The notes: a model not told the origin generated them from the letters alone. A DNA stretch of 64,000 bases from an uncultured cyanobacterium (GCA_903823115.1 CAIJRN010000052.1:28285-92284); one strand, 5' to 3'; shown: positions 43,500 to 54,411, counted from the stretch's first letter. Made by a program: numbers and translations.

Positions 43500-45147
43500 T
43501 CCCCCCTTCCCTGGTCCTCCGCGCCTGAATCAGGAAACCCTGCTGTTCGAGCCCGCCGTCCCCGAGCCCGGCGCCCTGCGCACGGTGCTGGCCTTCCCCA
43601 GCACCTACTCGGTGGGCATCACCAGCCTGGGCTACCAGGTGGTGTGGGCCACGCTCGCCCGCCGCGCCGATCTCGATGTGCGCCGCCTGTTCACCGACCA
43701 GGGCGACCCAGGACACCGCGATCCCGAGCTGTTCGGCCTCTCCCTCAGCTGGGAACTGGATGGCCCGGTGTTGCTGGATCTGCTCGAACGCCAGCGCATC
43801 CCGCTGTGGAGCCACCAGCGCGGCGATGGTGATCCGATCGTCTTCGGCGGCGGTCCGGTGCTCACCGCCAATCCCGAACCGCTGGCCCCCTTCTTTGATG
43901 TGGTGCTGCTCGGCGATGGTGAGCAGCTGCTGCCCGCCTTCATCGATGCCCTGCTGGCGCGGCGCGGCGCCCCCCGTTCCGAGCGGCTGCACGCCCTGGC
44001 CCAGGTGCCCGGCGTCTATGTTCCGGCCCTGTATGCGCCGCGCTACAGCCCCGCCGGCGAACTGCTGGCGGTCGAACCGCTGCAGGCCACGATTCCAGCC
44101 ACCGTGACCAAGCAGACCTGGCGGGGCAACACCCTCAGCCACTCGACGGTGATCACGCCGGAGGCGGCCTGGCCCTCGATCCACATGGTGGAGGTGGCCC
44201 GCAGCTGCCCGGAACTCTGCCGCTTCTGCCTGGCCAGCTACCTCACCCTGCCGTTTCGCACCGCCTCCCTCGACGACGGCCTGATCCCGGCGGTGGAGAC
44301 CGGCCTCAAGGCCACCCAACGGCTGGGCCTGCTGGGTGCTTCCGTCACCCAGCACCCCCAGTTCGCCGACCTGCTGAGCTGGCTCGATCAGGACCGCTTC
44401 GAGGGCACCCGGGTGAGCGTCAGCTCGGTGCGGGCCGCCACGGTCACGCCGCAACTGGCCCAGATCCTGAGCAAGCGAGGCAGCAAATCGCTGACGATCG
44501 CGATCGAGAGCGGCAGCGAGCGCCTGCGCCGGGTGGTGAATAAAAAGCTCAGCAACGAGGAGATCTTCGCCGCCGCCCGCTACGCCAAGGAAGGCGGCCT
44601 CAGCGCCCTGAAGCTCTACGGCATGGCCGGATTGCCGACGGAGGAGGAGGCGGACATCGAGGCCACCGCCGAGCTGCTGCTCTCGCTCAAGCGGTCCGTG
44701 CCGGGCCTGCGCCTGAGCCTGGGGGTGAGCACCTTCGTGCCCAAGGCCCACACACCCTTCCAATGGCAAGGGGTGCGGCCGGAAGCCGAGAAGCGGCTCA
44801 AGGGGCTGGCCAAACGCCTGAAGCCCAAAGGCATCGAGCTGCGTCCCGAAAGCTACGGCTGGAGCGTGATCCAGGCCCTGATTTCCCGCAGCGATCGTCG
44901 CCTGGCACCGGTGATCGCCGCCGCCCGCGGCCAGCACGAAAGCCTGGGGGGCTGGAAAAAGGCCTACCGGGCCGTGCTCGCCGGTGACGCCCCCCTGATC
45001 GATCCGGCCCAGTCGGTGCTGCCACCCCCCTGGGAGCAGGTGGTGCATGACACCTGGAGCGACCAGCGGGTGCTGCCCTGGGAGCATCTGGAAGGGCCCC
45101 TACCCAAGGCCACCCTCGCCGGCCATCGCCGCGAAGCCCTGGCCTGA
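43483..45147 (+). CDS. Radical SAM protein with N-terminal B12-binding-like domain
   Basis: 'CPELCRFCLASYLTLPFRTASL' (CxxxCxxC), 'LTIAIESGSERLRRVVNKKLSNEEIFAAARYAKEGGLSALKLYGMAGLPTEEEADIEAT'. N-terminus of this copy may be truncated. Confidence 0.88.
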   Translation: MRIRTDPPFPGPPRLNQETLLFEPAVPEPGALRTVLAFPSTYSVGITSLGYQVVWATLARRADLDVRRLFTDQGDPGHRDPELFGLSLSWELDGPVLLDLLERQRIPLWSHQRGDGDPIVFGGGPVLTANPEPLAPFFDVVLLGDGEQLLPAFIDALLARRGAPRSERLHALAQVPGVYVPALYAPRYSPAGELLAVEPLQATIPATVTKQTWRGNTLSHSTVITPEAAWPSIHMVEVARSCPELCRFCLASYLTLPFRTASLDDGLIPAVETGLKATQRLGLLGASVTQHPQFADLLSWLDQDRFEGTRVSVSSVRAATVTPQLAQILSKRGSKSLTIAIESGSERLRRVVNKKLSNEEIFAAARYAKEGGLSALKLYGMAGLPTEEEADIEATAELLLSLKRSVPGLRLSLGVSTFVPKAHTPFQWQGVRPEAEKRLKGLAKRLKPKGIELRPESYGWSVIQALISRSDRRLAPVIAAARGQHESLGGWKKAYRAVLAGDAPLIDPAQSVLPPPWEQVVHDTWSDQRVLPWEHLEGPLPKATLAGHRREALA

Positions 45148-45162
45148 GCCTGGTCCGGCCTT

Positions 45163-46461
45163 TCAGGTCAGTTCAGGCTCAGGCCGCGCCGCCATGCGCA
45201 GCCCCACCAGCAACACCCAGCCGGCGATGTTGATGCGGCTGTCATAGAAAGGAATGTCGGTGGCGTGCAGGCACACCAGCACCAGCACCGAGGCCCACCA
45301 GGCACGCTCGAACGCCGCCGCCGCCAGCATGCCCTGGCGGGCTGAGCGCCAGAGCAGCCAGAGCACCAGGCCCACCACCAGGATCGCCACCGGCAGACCA
45401 TGGCTGAGCGCCAGGTCGATCGGCAGATTGTGGGGATGGCCGTGCCAATGGCCGGTGCGCAGGGGGTAAATGAGGCTGAAGGCGGCTGCTCCCCAGCCCA
45501 GCCAGGGCCGCTCGCCGATCAGGCCGATGGCGACCTGCCACTGGGCCAGGCGGGTCACGGCCAGGGGGCGGTGACCGGCGAACTGGAGATCGCTGAGCCG
45601 GCCCCAGATCGCCTCCGGCACCAGGGCGCGGGCGGGATGCTGCAGCAGCTCCGGCACCCAGGCCACGCTGGCCGCGGCCAGGATCAACACCGCCACGGCC
45701 AGGATCGGCAGCAGCCAGAACCAGCTGGCGGGCCCCACCACCAGCGGCAGCGCCAGCAGCAGGGCGCCCCAGGCATTGCGCGAATCCGTCAGGAAGATCG
45801 CCGCCACCACAGCGGCCGCCAGCACCAGGGCGACCCCTCTCAACCAACGGGCCAGGCCGGGCTGCAGTAGGGCCGCCAGGGCGAAGGGCCAGGCCAGGGC
45901 CAGCCAGGAGCCGGCAATGTTGGCGTAATCAAACAGGCCCGCCAGCCGACCGGGCGGATTGCCGCCGGCATGCAGATGCCAGATGATCAGCCCTCCCAAC
46001 TGCTGGAAGGGCCCGCTCCAGCCCCACCACAACTGGCCGAGCCCGGTGACGATCACCGGCACCGTGCCCGAGAGCAGCAGCAGGCCGATGCGGCGACGGG
46101 CCGCGGCGCTGGCCAGGTAGGGCTGGAAGCCCCAGAAAGCCCAGAAGAACGGCAGCCAATTGCCCATGCCGACCCAGGCCAGCCAGCCACTGCTGGCCTG
46201 GCTGCAGCCCAGCAGCATCAGAATCGACACCACCAGCAGCACCAGATTCAGCCGATCCTCGAAGGGCGAACGGCGGCCGCGGCTGCCGAAGATCAGGGCC
46301 GCCAACAACGGGATGGCCGCCAGGAAGGCACTGCTGGCCACCAACAGCATCCCCAGCTGAAAACAGCGCCAGCCGAAGGGAGTGGCCTGGGGCGGCCGAT
46401 GGGCCAGCAGGCGTTGATCGAGAGCTGGTGGAACGCTCAGAGCCATCTCGTTCCGGCTCAA
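45163..46461 (-). CDS. O-antigen ligase/IctB-family membrane protein
   Basis: Multi-TM; 'DYANIAGSWLALAWPFALAALLQP', 'LTDSRNAWGALLLALPLV', 'HWHGHPHNLPIDLALSHGLPVAILV'. Confidence 0.72.
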   Translation of the reverse strand: MSRNEMALSVPPALDQRLLAHRPPQATPFGWRCFQLGMLLVASSAFLAAIPLLAALIFGSRGRRSPFEDRLNLVLLVVSILMLLGCSQASSGWLAWVGMGNWLPFFWAFWGFQPYLASAAARRRIGLLLLSGTVPVIVTGLGQLWWGWSGPFQQLGGLIIWHLHAGGNPPGRLAGLFDYANIAGSWLALAWPFALAALLQPGLARWLRGVALVLAAAVVAAIFLTDSRNAWGALLLALPLVVGPASWFWLLPILAVAVLILAAASVAWVPELLQHPARALVPEAIWGRLSDLQFAGHRPLAVTRLAQWQVAIGLIGERPWLGWGAAAFSLIYPLRTGHWHGHPHNLPIDLALSHGLPVAILVVGLVLWLLWRSARQGMLAAAAFERAWWASVLVLVCLHATDIPFYDSRINIAGWVLLVGLRMAARPEPELT

Positions 46462-47312
46462 TCGAACACGGCCGTGCGGCCGCGATAGACCATCACCTGT
46501 CGCCTCAGGTAGAGACGCACCGCCCGGGCCAGGGCCAGCCGCTCGGTGTCCCGTCCCTTGCGGATCAGATCCTCCACCTCATCGCGGTGACTCACATGCA
46601 CGGTGGCCTGCTCGATGATCGGCCCGCCATCGAGCTCCTCGGTCACGAAGTGGGCGGTGGCGCCGATCAGCTTGACGCCCCGCTCCCAGGCACGGTGATA
46701 GGGCTGGGCCCCCTGGAAGGCGGGCAGAAAGGAATGGTGGATGTTGATCACGGTGCTGAAGCGTGCCAGAAAATCGGCACTCAGCACCTGCATGTATTTG
46801 GCCAGCACCACCAGCTCGATGCCGTGCTCGGCCAACAGGGCCAGCTGCTGCTCCTCTGCGGCCGCCCGGGTGGCGGCGCTGATCGGCGTGTGCACAAAGC
46901 GGGCGCCGCAGGCCTCCGCCTCCACCTGGAGATCGACATGGTTGGACAGCACCAGCGGCACCTGCATCGGCAGCTCACCGCAGCGGGTGCGCCAGAGCAG
47001 ATCCACCAGGCCATGGCTCTGACGGCTGACGAAGATCGCCACCCGGGGCAGCACATCGGAGAAGTGCACCTGACCTTCCCCACCCAGGCGGCTCCCCAGG
47101 GCGACGACGGCCGGCGCGATCGCCTCGCGCGGCAGTCCGAATCCATCCAGGCCCCACTCGATGCGGCTCAGGAACAGGCCGGCGCCGGCATCGGTGTGGT
47201 GATCGGCATGGCGGATGTTGCCACCATTGGCCGCCACCCAGCCCGAAAGCTCGCTGACCAACCCGGGACGGTCGGGGCAGATCAGCTGCAGGATTGCGGT
47301 TGGAGAAGGCAT
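46458..47312 (-). CDS. purU: Formyltetrahydrofolate deformylase
   Basis: ACT-like 'LQLICPDRPGLVSELSGWVAANGGNIRHADHHTD', 'LVLAKYMQVLSADFLARFSTVINIHHSFLPAFQGAQPYHRAWERGVKLIGATAHFVTEELDGGPII'. Confidence 0.94.
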   Translation of the reverse strand: MPSPTAILQLICPDRPGLVSELSGWVAANGGNIRHADHHTDAGAGLFLSRIEWGLDGFGLPREAIAPAVVALGSRLGGEGQVHFSDVLPRVAIFVSRQSHGLVDLLWRTRCGELPMQVPLVLSNHVDLQVEAEACGARFVHTPISAATRAAAEEQQLALLAEHGIELVVLAKYMQVLSADFLARFSTVINIHHSFLPAFQGAQPYHRAWERGVKLIGATAHFVTEELDGGPIIEQATVHVSHRDEVEDLIRKGRDTERLALARAVRLYLRRQVMVYRGRTAVFD

Positions 47313-47455
47313 GAGACCTCGGGGCCATGGCCATTGTGGCCGCAGCCGAGCCAGGACCATGTGCTCTGGCTGGCTCCGTTGCGAGGGACGACAGAACCGG
47401 CCTTGAAACCTAGGACTCTCGGTACAGTCGCCAAACCGACTCAATCGCCCGCCCC

Positions 47456-48043
47456 ATGGCCGTGAGCATGTCCAAGGCCGTTCAGCAGTCTCAGGCTGTC
47501 TTCCAACCGCCCATGCCCCAGTCCCTGTTCGCTGGTGGGGAGGGTGCCGCCCCCGTGCCCGCCGCCAACGGTCTGTTCCAGGGTCTCAGGACACTGCTGA
47601 TGCTCCTCCTGGCCGTTGTGCTGAGCGTGTCCCTGGTGGCCTGCGACAGCCAGTCCAAAGCCGCCGCCAGCATCAGCCCCGACAACATCGCCGCGATCGA
47701 GCGCCAGGCGGTGGGCTTCCTGGCGGCCCGCGATCGCCTGCCCGAATTGGCCGCCCTGGTCAACGATCGCAACTGGGTCTTCACCCGCAACCTCATCCAC
47801 GGGCCGATGCAGGAAGTGAGCCGCGAGATGCTCTACATCAATCGCCTGCTGCTCCCGGCTGACCAACCCGAAGCCGAAGCCCGCGCCAACAAGCTCAAAA
47901 CCGCCCTCGCCCAGCTCGATGAGGCCGCCCGCCTCCAGGATGGTGAGGCCCTGCGCAAGTCCTACATCAAGGTGGCCAGTGGCTTTGGCCTCTACGCCCA
48001 GGTGCTGCCCGAGCAGGTGAAAGTCGACCTCAAACAGGTCTGA
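47456..48043 (+). CDS. psbQ: Photosystem II PsbQ-like lipoprotein (CyanoQ)
   Basis: Lipobox 'LSVSLVAC', then 'RDRLPELAALVNDRNWVFTRNLIHGPMQEVSREMLYINRLLLPADQ'. Confidence 0.85.
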   Translation: MAVSMSKAVQQSQAVFQPPMPQSLFAGGEGAAPVPAANGLFQGLRTLLMLLLAVVLSVSLVACDSQSKAAASISPDNIAAIERQAVGFLAARDRLPELAALVNDRNWVFTRNLIHGPMQEVSREMLYINRLLLPADQPEAEARANKLKTALAQLDEAARLQDGEALRKSYIKVASGFGLYAQVLPEQVKVDLKQV

Positions 48044-48050
48044 GCAGCCC

Positions 48051-49214
48051 GTGGTGGCTGAGCCCGCCTCGGCCAATGGCAGCAGCGCCCACCGGCCCAG
48101 CAGCGTCATCGTCGTCGGCGGCGGGTTGGTGGGCCTGTCCTCTGCCTGGCGCCTGGGGTTGCGTGGGCATGACGTCCAGCTGATCGACGCCGGCAACCGT
48201 CCGGGACACCCCAACGGCAGCCAAGCGGCGTTGGGGGTGTTGATGGCCAGGGTGTTCCATCGCAGCAGCGGCCGCAACTGGCGCCTGCGCCAGCAGAGCC
48301 TGGAACTCTGGGGCCAGTGGCGCCAGGAGCTGGCCAGTCGCGGCCTGCCCATCCCCTGGCGCCAGGGCCTGTTGCTGCTCGCCGCCAGCAGCGCCGACCT
48401 GGAGCGGCAGCAGCTGCTGAGCGCCGATCCACGCCGCCAGACCCTGGGCCTCGAGCTCTGGGATCAATCGCGCCTTGAGGCCCTCAGCCCAGAGCTGCCG
48501 AGCGGTGCCCTGGGCGGCTTGCACAGTCCGGACGATGGCCAGATCGATCCAGGCAAGGCCCTTGAGGCCATCGCCAGGGACAGCGCCCGGCTGGGGATCA
48601 CAGCCCTCAGCGACAGCGCCGTCGCCCTCGAGCCTGTCGGCGAGGGCTGGCGGGTGCTGCTTGAGAGCGGCGGCCACAGCGAGGCCGCCTGGGTGGTCCT
48701 GGCGGGAGGGGTCGGCCTGCGGGGACTGCTGGCCAGCCTGGGCCGAGAGCTGGCGATGGAACCGGTGCTGGGCCAGGCCCTGGAGCTGGAACGGGTCGAC
48801 GCGGGCGCAGCCCACACCCCCGCCTGGAACTGGCCGGGCGTCATCAACTGGCAGGGCGCCAACCTGATTCCCAGGCCCGATCTGGCGGGAGGCCATCACT
48901 TCTGGCTCGGAGCCACGCTCGAACCGGGCCAGGCAGCCGATGCAGCCGCCCTCTCGGCTCTGCGCAGCCTCAACGGCAGCGCACCAGGCTGGCTTCGGCA
49001 GGCCCAGGAACGGCGCCGCTGGCAGGGGCTCAGACCCAGGCCGGTCGGAAGGGCGGCGCCGGTGCTGGAGGCGATCGCCCCCGGAGTGCTGCTGGCCAGC
49101 GGCCATTACCGCAATGGGGTGCTGCTGGCACCGGCAACGGCCGCCTGGGTGCTGGAGCAGATTGAATCCGGCAGAACAGACGCCCAGGAGCCTGCTGAAC
49201 AACCTCTCGGCTGA
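48051..49214 (+). CDS. FAD-dependent oxidoreductase (DadA/ThiO-like)
   Basis: 'VIVVGGGLVGLSSAWRLGLRGHDVQLIDAG', C-terminal 'GVLLASGHYRNGVLLAPATAAWV'. GTG start. Confidence 0.82.
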   Translation: MVAEPASANGSSAHRPSSVIVVGGGLVGLSSAWRLGLRGHDVQLIDAGNRPGHPNGSQAALGVLMARVFHRSSGRNWRLRQQSLELWGQWRQELASRGLPIPWRQGLLLLAASSADLERQQLLSADPRRQTLGLELWDQSRLEALSPELPSGALGGLHSPDDGQIDPGKALEAIARDSARLGITALSDSAVALEPVGEGWRVLLESGGHSEAAWVVLAGGVGLRGLLASLGRELAMEPVLGQALELERVDAGAAHTPAWNWPGVINWQGANLIPRPDLAGGHHFWLGATLEPGQAADAAALSALRSLNGSAPGWLRQAQERRRWQGLRPRPVGRAAPVLEAIAPGVLLASGHYRNGVLLAPATAAWVLEQIESGRTDAQEPAEQPLG

Positions 49215-49345
49215 GCCGACAGGCGTTGTCGGCTGTCCGGCAAGCCGATGAAGGCAGGGGTTGCGGGGGGCAGCGAGGCCATCCCACGGGCTTTAAGGCT
49301 GCTTTTCCAGCAAGCACCTAAGGTCCAGCTGGCTCCGTCCGGTCC

Positions 49346-50326
49346 TTGATGGCTGCTCCCCCCCGCCGCAGACTCGCGAACGCCCTGGTGTTCAGCGCCG
49401 CCAGCCTTGGCCTGGCCGGCTGCAACACCCCTGGTCTCAGCGGAGCGGGAGCTTCCTTTCCAGCCGCCATCTATCAGCGCTGGTTTCAGGATGTGGCCGG
49501 CCAGGGAACCCGGGTCAACTACCAGTCGGTGGGATCAGGGGCGGGAGTGCGCCAATTCATCGCCGGCACCGTCGACTTCGCTGCCAGCGACGTGCCGATG
49601 AAAGCCTCTGAAATCGAGAAGGTGCCCAGAGGAGTGGTCCAGCTGCCGATGACGGCCGGTGCGATTGCGGTGGCCTACAACAACAAGGGTTGCGAGCTGA
49701 AACTCAGCCAGGGCCAGCTGGCCGCCATCTTCCTCGGCACGATCAACGACTTCAAGCATTTGGGCTGCGCCACCAAGCCGATCAAGGTGGTGTTCCGATC
49801 GGACGGCTCCGGTACCACCGCCAACTTCACGGCCCACCTGGCTGCGATCAGTCCGGGCTGGAAGGCAGGTCCGGGCCAGGGCAAGGCCGTCACCTGGCCC
49901 ACCGGCGTGGGAGCCAAGGGAAATGAAGGGGTGGCCGCGCAACTCAGCCTGATGGATGGCTCCATCGGCTATGTGGAAATGGCCTATGTCAAAGGGGGCC
50001 TGCAGGCCGCCAGCCTCAGCAATGCCTCCGGTGCCACGGTCAGGCCCAGCACCGAAAACGCCGCCGAAGCCCTGGCCTCCATCGACCTCGGCACCGATCT
50101 CACCGGCAGCAATCCCAACCCGATGACGGGCTACCCGATCGTGACCTTCTCCTGGATCCTGCTCTACAAGGGGGGCAACGGCGCCAAGCTGCCGGTGCTG
50201 CAGAAGACCTTCGCCTACACCCTCTCCGATCGCGCCCAGGCCAAAGCCCCCGCCCTCGGCTACGTGAGCCTGCCGGCGCCGGTGCTGGACCAGTCGCGCC
50301 GCGCCCTGGCGGCCCTGAAGTCTTAA
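49346..50326 (+). CDS. pstS: Phosphate ABC transporter substrate-binding protein
   Basis: Lipobox 'LGLAGC'; 'GAGASFPAAIYQRWF', 'VNYQSVGSGAGVRQFIAGTVDFAASDVPM', 'VVFRSDGSGTTANFTAHL'. Confidence 0.92.
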   Translation: MMAAPPRRRLANALVFSAASLGLAGCNTPGLSGAGASFPAAIYQRWFQDVAGQGTRVNYQSVGSGAGVRQFIAGTVDFAASDVPMKASEIEKVPRGVVQLPMTAGAIAVAYNNKGCELKLSQGQLAAIFLGTINDFKHLGCATKPIKVVFRSDGSGTTANFTAHLAAISPGWKAGPGQGKAVTWPTGVGAKGNEGVAAQLSLMDGSIGYVEMAYVKGGLQAASLSNASGATVRPSTENAAEALASIDLGTDLTGSNPNPMTGYPIVTFSWILLYKGGNGAKLPVLQKTFAYTLSDRAQAKAPALGYVSLPAPVLDQSRRALAALKS

Positions 50327-50417
50327 CCGTCTGCCGAAGCAGATCTGTCAGGAGAGCGGCTCAATGGCGCTCCAGCTCACCGACAAGCCTGGGTTCAAGG
50401 GCATGTTGAGAGGCGGA

Positions 50418-51185
50418 TCAGTGCACGTCAGCAGCCGGAGCCTGGCGGGCGATGGAACTGATCAGCTCCTGCAATCCCTCAGCCTCCGAAATCGGATTAT
50501 AGAGCGAGCGATTGGAAAGAAACCAGATATAGTCTGCGGCGGCAAGATTCTGAACAGCCCACATCGCCTGCATCGAACGAATACCGTCCTCCACCAGAGG
50601 TATTAACGGCCTCCACAACAGGGTCTGGGGATTGCCACCATCGGCCAGGGTCAGCAGACAAAGATCACAGTGAAACAGCGCCAGGAGCGGTACGACCTTA
50701 TAGCTGTCGCCATGCCATTGAATGTCACTAGAATTAGCATATCGGGAGCGCAGACTAAGACATTCCTGCTGATCACGACAGGAGGAAAAGACATCACTGG
50801 GTGCCGTATCGTCGATCAGAATCACCGTTCCAGGATGGCTGTGGCGCAGCGCATGAACGATGTCACGATAAGTCTGCTCGAACGTGTGCAAACCATCCAG
50901 AAAGATCAGGTCATAATGTGTCGACGCCTCCAGCCCGGCAAAAAATAGATCACTGCTGCAGCGATGCAGCTGCAAACCATCTTTACCCTGATGAGACTGC
51001 CAGTCGAAGGCGAAGCAGGGATCCACACCCGTGCGCTGCTCGACAGCCACCTCCAACAAGGTCGCTCCCGTTTCAACCCCGATCTCCAGGTAGCTACGGC
51101 AACCCAGGGCTGCCGCCAGGGTGTTGAGGCGCCGCACGGAGTGATTCCGGCTGGGATCGGTCGGTGGAGCGTTGGTCACGACCAT
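50418..51185 (-). CDS. Class I SAM-dependent methyltransferase
   Basis: 'SYLEIGVETGATLLEVAVEQRTGVDPCFAF...YDLIFLDGLHTFEQTYRDIVHALRHSHPGTVILIDDTAPSD'. Confidence 0.78.
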   Translation of the reverse strand: MVVTNAPPTDPSRNHSVRRLNTLAAALGCRSYLEIGVETGATLLEVAVEQRTGVDPCFAFDWQSHQGKDGLQLHRCSSDLFFAGLEASTHYDLIFLDGLHTFEQTYRDIVHALRHSHPGTVILIDDTAPSDVFSSCRDQQECLSLRSRYANSSDIQWHGDSYKVVPLLALFHCDLCLLTLADGGNPQTLLWRPLIPLVEDGIRSMQAMWAVQNLAAADYIWFLSNRSLYNPISEAEGLQELISSIARQAPAADVH

Positions 51186-51236
51186 TCGCCAGCCCAGGTT
51201 GGATCGACCCTAGGGACAGAAAGGGCCTCTGGCCAC

Positions 51237-51261
51237 AAAAAAGCCTCCGCTTGACGGAGGC
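51237..51261 (-). terminator. Rho-independent terminator downstream of dnaK
   Basis: Minus-strand reading GCCTCCG-TCAAG-CGGAGGC-TTTTTT: perfect 7-bp stem plus U tract. Confidence 0.88.
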
Positions 51262-51362
51262 CTGAAGAAAAAATCGTTAGTCCGCCTGGGCTGAAACGCT
51301 CAGACGATCGCCGGCAGACAACAGCTGGGGGTTGGGGCCACAACAGCGGCCCCAACCGGGCT

Positions 51363-53270
51363 TCACTTGCTCTCGCTGAACTCGGCGTCGATGACGTCGT
51401 CGGCATTGGCGTTGGCGGAACCGGCGGAAGAGCCATTGCCCCCGGGAGCAGCGGCGCCATCGGCGGCGGCGGCGTTCTGATACACAGCGGCACCGGCGGC
51501 ATAAAGAGCCTGTTGCAGAATTTCAAGCTCAGACTTCATCGTGTCGAAGTCTTCGCTCTCAATCGCCTGCTTGAGCTTGACCGAGGAGCTTTCCACCTTG
51601 GCCTTATCTTCGGCGCCCACCTTGTCGCCCAGCTCACCGAGCTGCTTCTCCGCTTGGTAGACGAGGGTTTCGGCCTGGTTCTTCAGGTCGATCTTCTCGC
51701 GCTTCTCCTTGTCGGCAGAGGCATTGGCCTCCGCATCCTTCACCATCTTGTCCACCTCGTTATCGCTGAGCGTGGAAGCTCCGGTGATCGAGATGCTCTG
51801 CTCCTTGCCGCTGCCCTTGTCCTTGGCGGTGACGCTGAGGATGCCGTTGGCGTCGATGTCGAAGATGACCTCGATCTGGGGCACACCCCGGGGGGACGGC
51901 GGGATGCCATCGAGGCGGAAGGTACCCAGGGATTTGTTATCGCTGGCCATTTCGCGCTCACCCTGGAGCACGTGAATCTCCACGTTCGTCTGGCCATCCA
52001 CCGCGGTGGAATACACCTCGGACTTCTTGGTGGGGATCGTGGTGTTGCGGGTGATCATCTTGGTCATCACGCCGCCGAGGGTTTCCACCCCGAGGGACAG
52101 GGGCGTGACATCGAGCAGCAGGATGTCCTTGACCTCTCCGGCCAGCACACCGCCCTGGATGGCGGCACCAACAGCCACCACTTCATCGGGGTTGACGGTC
52201 TGGTTGGGATCCTTGCCGGTGACCCGCTTGACCAGCTCGAGCACGGCCGGGATGCGGGTGGAACCACCCACCATCACGATCTCGTCGAGTTCGCTGGTGG
52301 AGAGCTTGGCGTCCTTGAGGGCCTGCTCCACCGGCACGCGGCAGCGATCAATCAGCTTGCTGGCCAGCTCCTCGAACTTCGCCCGGGTGAGGGTGAGATC
52401 GAGATGCTTGGGCCCTTCCGGCGTGGCCGTGATGAAGGGCAGGTTGATTTCGCTCTGGGTAGCGCTGGAGAGCTCGATCTTGGCTTTTTCAGCTGCCTCG
52501 GTGAGGCGCTGCAGGGCCTGTTTGTCCTGGCGCAGATCGATGCCTTCATTGCCCTTGAAGGTGGCAGCCAGGTAATCAACGATCACCTTGTCGAAGTCAT
52601 CGCCGCCCAGATGGGTATCGCCACTGGTGGAGAGCACCTCAAACACACCGTCGCCCACCTCCAGCACCGACACGTCGAACGTACCGCCGCCCAGATCGAA
52701 GACCAGGATGCGTTCGTTGCTCTTGCGATCCAGGCCGTAGGCCAGAGCTGCGGCCGTGGGCTCGTTGATGATGCGCAGCACTTCAAGGCCGGCGATCTTG
52801 CCAGCGTCTTTGGTGGCCTGGCGCTGGGAATCGTTGAAGTAGGCCGGCACCGTGATCACCGCCTGGGTGACCGTTTCACCGAGGTACTTGCCGGCATCTT
52901 CGGCGAGCTTGCGCAGCACTTCGGCCGAGATTTCCTCGGGGGCGAATTGCTTGTTGAGCACCGACGACTTGATCTTGACGTTGGCGCCGGCCTTCTCAAC
53001 CGTATAGCTCACCTCTTTCGACTCTTCGGTGACTTCATCGACGCGGCGGCCGATGAAGCGCTTCACCGAATAAAAGGTGTTCTCGGGATTCATGACCGCC
53101 TGGCGCTTGGCGATCTGACCGACCAGCTTGTCCTGGTTCTTGGTGTAGGCCACCACCGAGGGGGTCGTGCGGAACCCTTCGGCGTTGGCGATCACCGTGG
53201 GCTTGCCGCCCTCCATGACGGCGACGCAACTGTTCGTCGTGCCGAGGTCAATACCGACAACCTTACCCAT
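51363..53270 (-). CDS. dnaK: Molecular chaperone DnaK (Hsp70)
   Basis: '[32 protein letters not shown]', '[17 protein letters not shown]'-type motif ([21 protein letters not shown]), '[15 protein letters not shown]'. Confidence 0.97.
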   Translation of the reverse strand: MGKVVGIDLGTTNSCVAVMEGGKPTVIANAEGFRTTPSVVAYTKNQDKLVGQIAKRQAVMNPENTFYSVKRFIGRRVDEVTEESKEVSYTVEKAGANVKIKSSVLNKQFAPEEISAEVLRKLAEDAGKYLGETVTQAVITVPAYFNDSQRQATKDAGKIAGLEVLRIINEPTAAALAYGLDRKSNERILVFDLGGGTFDVSVLEVGDGVFEVLSTSGDTHLGGDDFDKVIVDYLAATFKGNEGIDLRQDKQALQRLTEAAEKAKIELSSATQSEINLPFITATPEGPKHLDLTLTRAKFEELASKLIDRCRVPVEQALKDAKLSTSELDEIVMVGGSTRIPAVLELVKRVTGKDPNQTVNPDEVVAVGAAIQGGVLAGEVKDILLLDVTPLSLGVETLGGVMTKMITRNTTIPTKKSEVYSTAVDGQTNVEIHVLQGEREMASDNKSLGTFRLDGIPPSPRGVPQIEVIFDIDANGILSVTAKDKGSGKEQSISITGASTLSDNEVDKMVKDAEANASADKEKREKIDLKNQAETLVYQAEKQLGELGDKVGAEDKAKVESSSVKLKQAIESEDFDTMKSELEILQQALYAAGAAVYQNAAAADGAAAPGGNGSSAGSANANADDVIDAEFSESK

Positions 53271-53457
53271 GGGTTCCCAACTCCTGGTGTGAATGGAATC
53301 TGACTGGGTGCATCTTCAGCAGTGGCCCTGCGCCAAGGCGAGGGGTGGTTCCCGAACCGTTGCCGTACCTCCTGAGGGGCATAACCCTGTCTGCGCCTAC
53401 GGTCTGGGAGAAGTGAACGGCCTTTGTCCCGCCTCGATCCGCCCCGCTCGCCGCCGT

Positions 53458-54411
53458 ATGTCCAGCCCAGCTCACTTGATTTCAGCCTCCACCGCCCTGG
53501 TCGGGGTGCTCGGGGATCCCGTGCGCCATTCCCTTTCGCCAGCGATGCACAACGCCGCCCTGGCGGCCCTGGGGCTCGACTGGGCCTACCTGGCCCTGCC
53601 GGTCACGGCCGCCGATCTGGCAGTGGTGGTGGCGGGGCTGAGGGCGATCGACTGCCGGGGCCTCAACGTGACCCTGCCCCACAAACAGGGGGCGGCCCGC
53701 CTGGCCACCCAGCTGACGCCGCTGGCGGCCCGGCTGGGGGCTGTGAACACCCTGGTGCCCCTGGCGGAGGGCGGCTGGCTGGGCACCAACACCGATGCAG
53801 AGGGCTTTCTGGCCCCCCTGTGCCCAGGCCAGACGGGGGCAGCGGCTGCGGCTGCCGGCGCCTGGCAGGGACGCCAGGCGCTGGTGCTGGGCTGCGGCGG
53901 CAGTGCCCGGGCCGTGGTGGCGGCCCTGGCGGAGCTGGGGCTGGCGCGCATCCTGGTGGCCGGACGCCAGCCCGACTCCCTGGCTTCCTTCATGGGGGAC
54001 TGCTGCGGCTGGGCGCCGGGGCTGGCCGCCCTGGCCTGGCCCACGGGCGAGCCGCACGACGCCCTGGCCGAGGAATCCTTCCAACGGGCCCTGGCCGGCA
54101 GTGATCTGATCGTCAACACCACGCCCGTGGGCATGGCCTCGAACCGGGATCCCGAGGCGGCGAGCCGCTCTCCGCTCACTTCGGCCCAGGTGCGGAGCCT
54201 GCAGGCCGGCAGCACCGTCTACGACCTCATTTATGTGCCCCACCCCAGCACCCTGCTCAGGGCCGCTGCCGGACAGGGCTGCCTGACGATCGACGGACTG
54301 GAGATGCTGGTGAACCAGGGGGCCGCCAGCCTGCGTCTCTGGACCGGCCTGGCCGACGTGCCGGTGGCGGCGATGCGACAGGCCGCCCTGCAGCGGCTGG
54401 AGGCGGCCTAG
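53458..54411 (+). CDS. aroE: Shikimate dehydrogenase
   Basis: 'LVGVLGDPVRHSLSPAMHNAAL', 'GLNVTLPHKQGAA', 'LGTNTDAEGFLAPL', 'IVNTTPVGM'. Confidence 0.94.
   Translation: MSSPAHLISASTALVGVLGDPVRHSLSPAMHNAALAALGLDWAYLALPVTAADLAVVVAGLRAIDCRGLNVTLPHKQGAARLATQLTPLAARLGAVNTLVPLAEGGWLGTNTDAEGFLAPLCPGQTGAAAAAAGAWQGRQALVLGCGGSARAVVAALAELGLARILVAGRQPDSLASFMGDCCGWAPGLAALAWPTGEPHDALAEESFQRALAGSDLIVNTTPVGMASNRDPEAASRSPLTSAQVRSLQAGSTVYDLIYVPHPSTLLRAAAGQGCLTIDGLEMLVNQGAASLRLWTGLADVPVAAMRQAALQRLEAA

Noticed and set aside
49215-49345. Possible Pho box upstream of pstS (CTTTAAGG / CCTAAGG)
   Set aside because: Only a weak TTAA-containing match and no clear 8-bp direct repeat with the expected spacing.
51513-53303. 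596-aa plus-strand ORF antisense to dnaK
   Set aside because: Antisense dnaK ORFs are a well-known artefact; no independent support.
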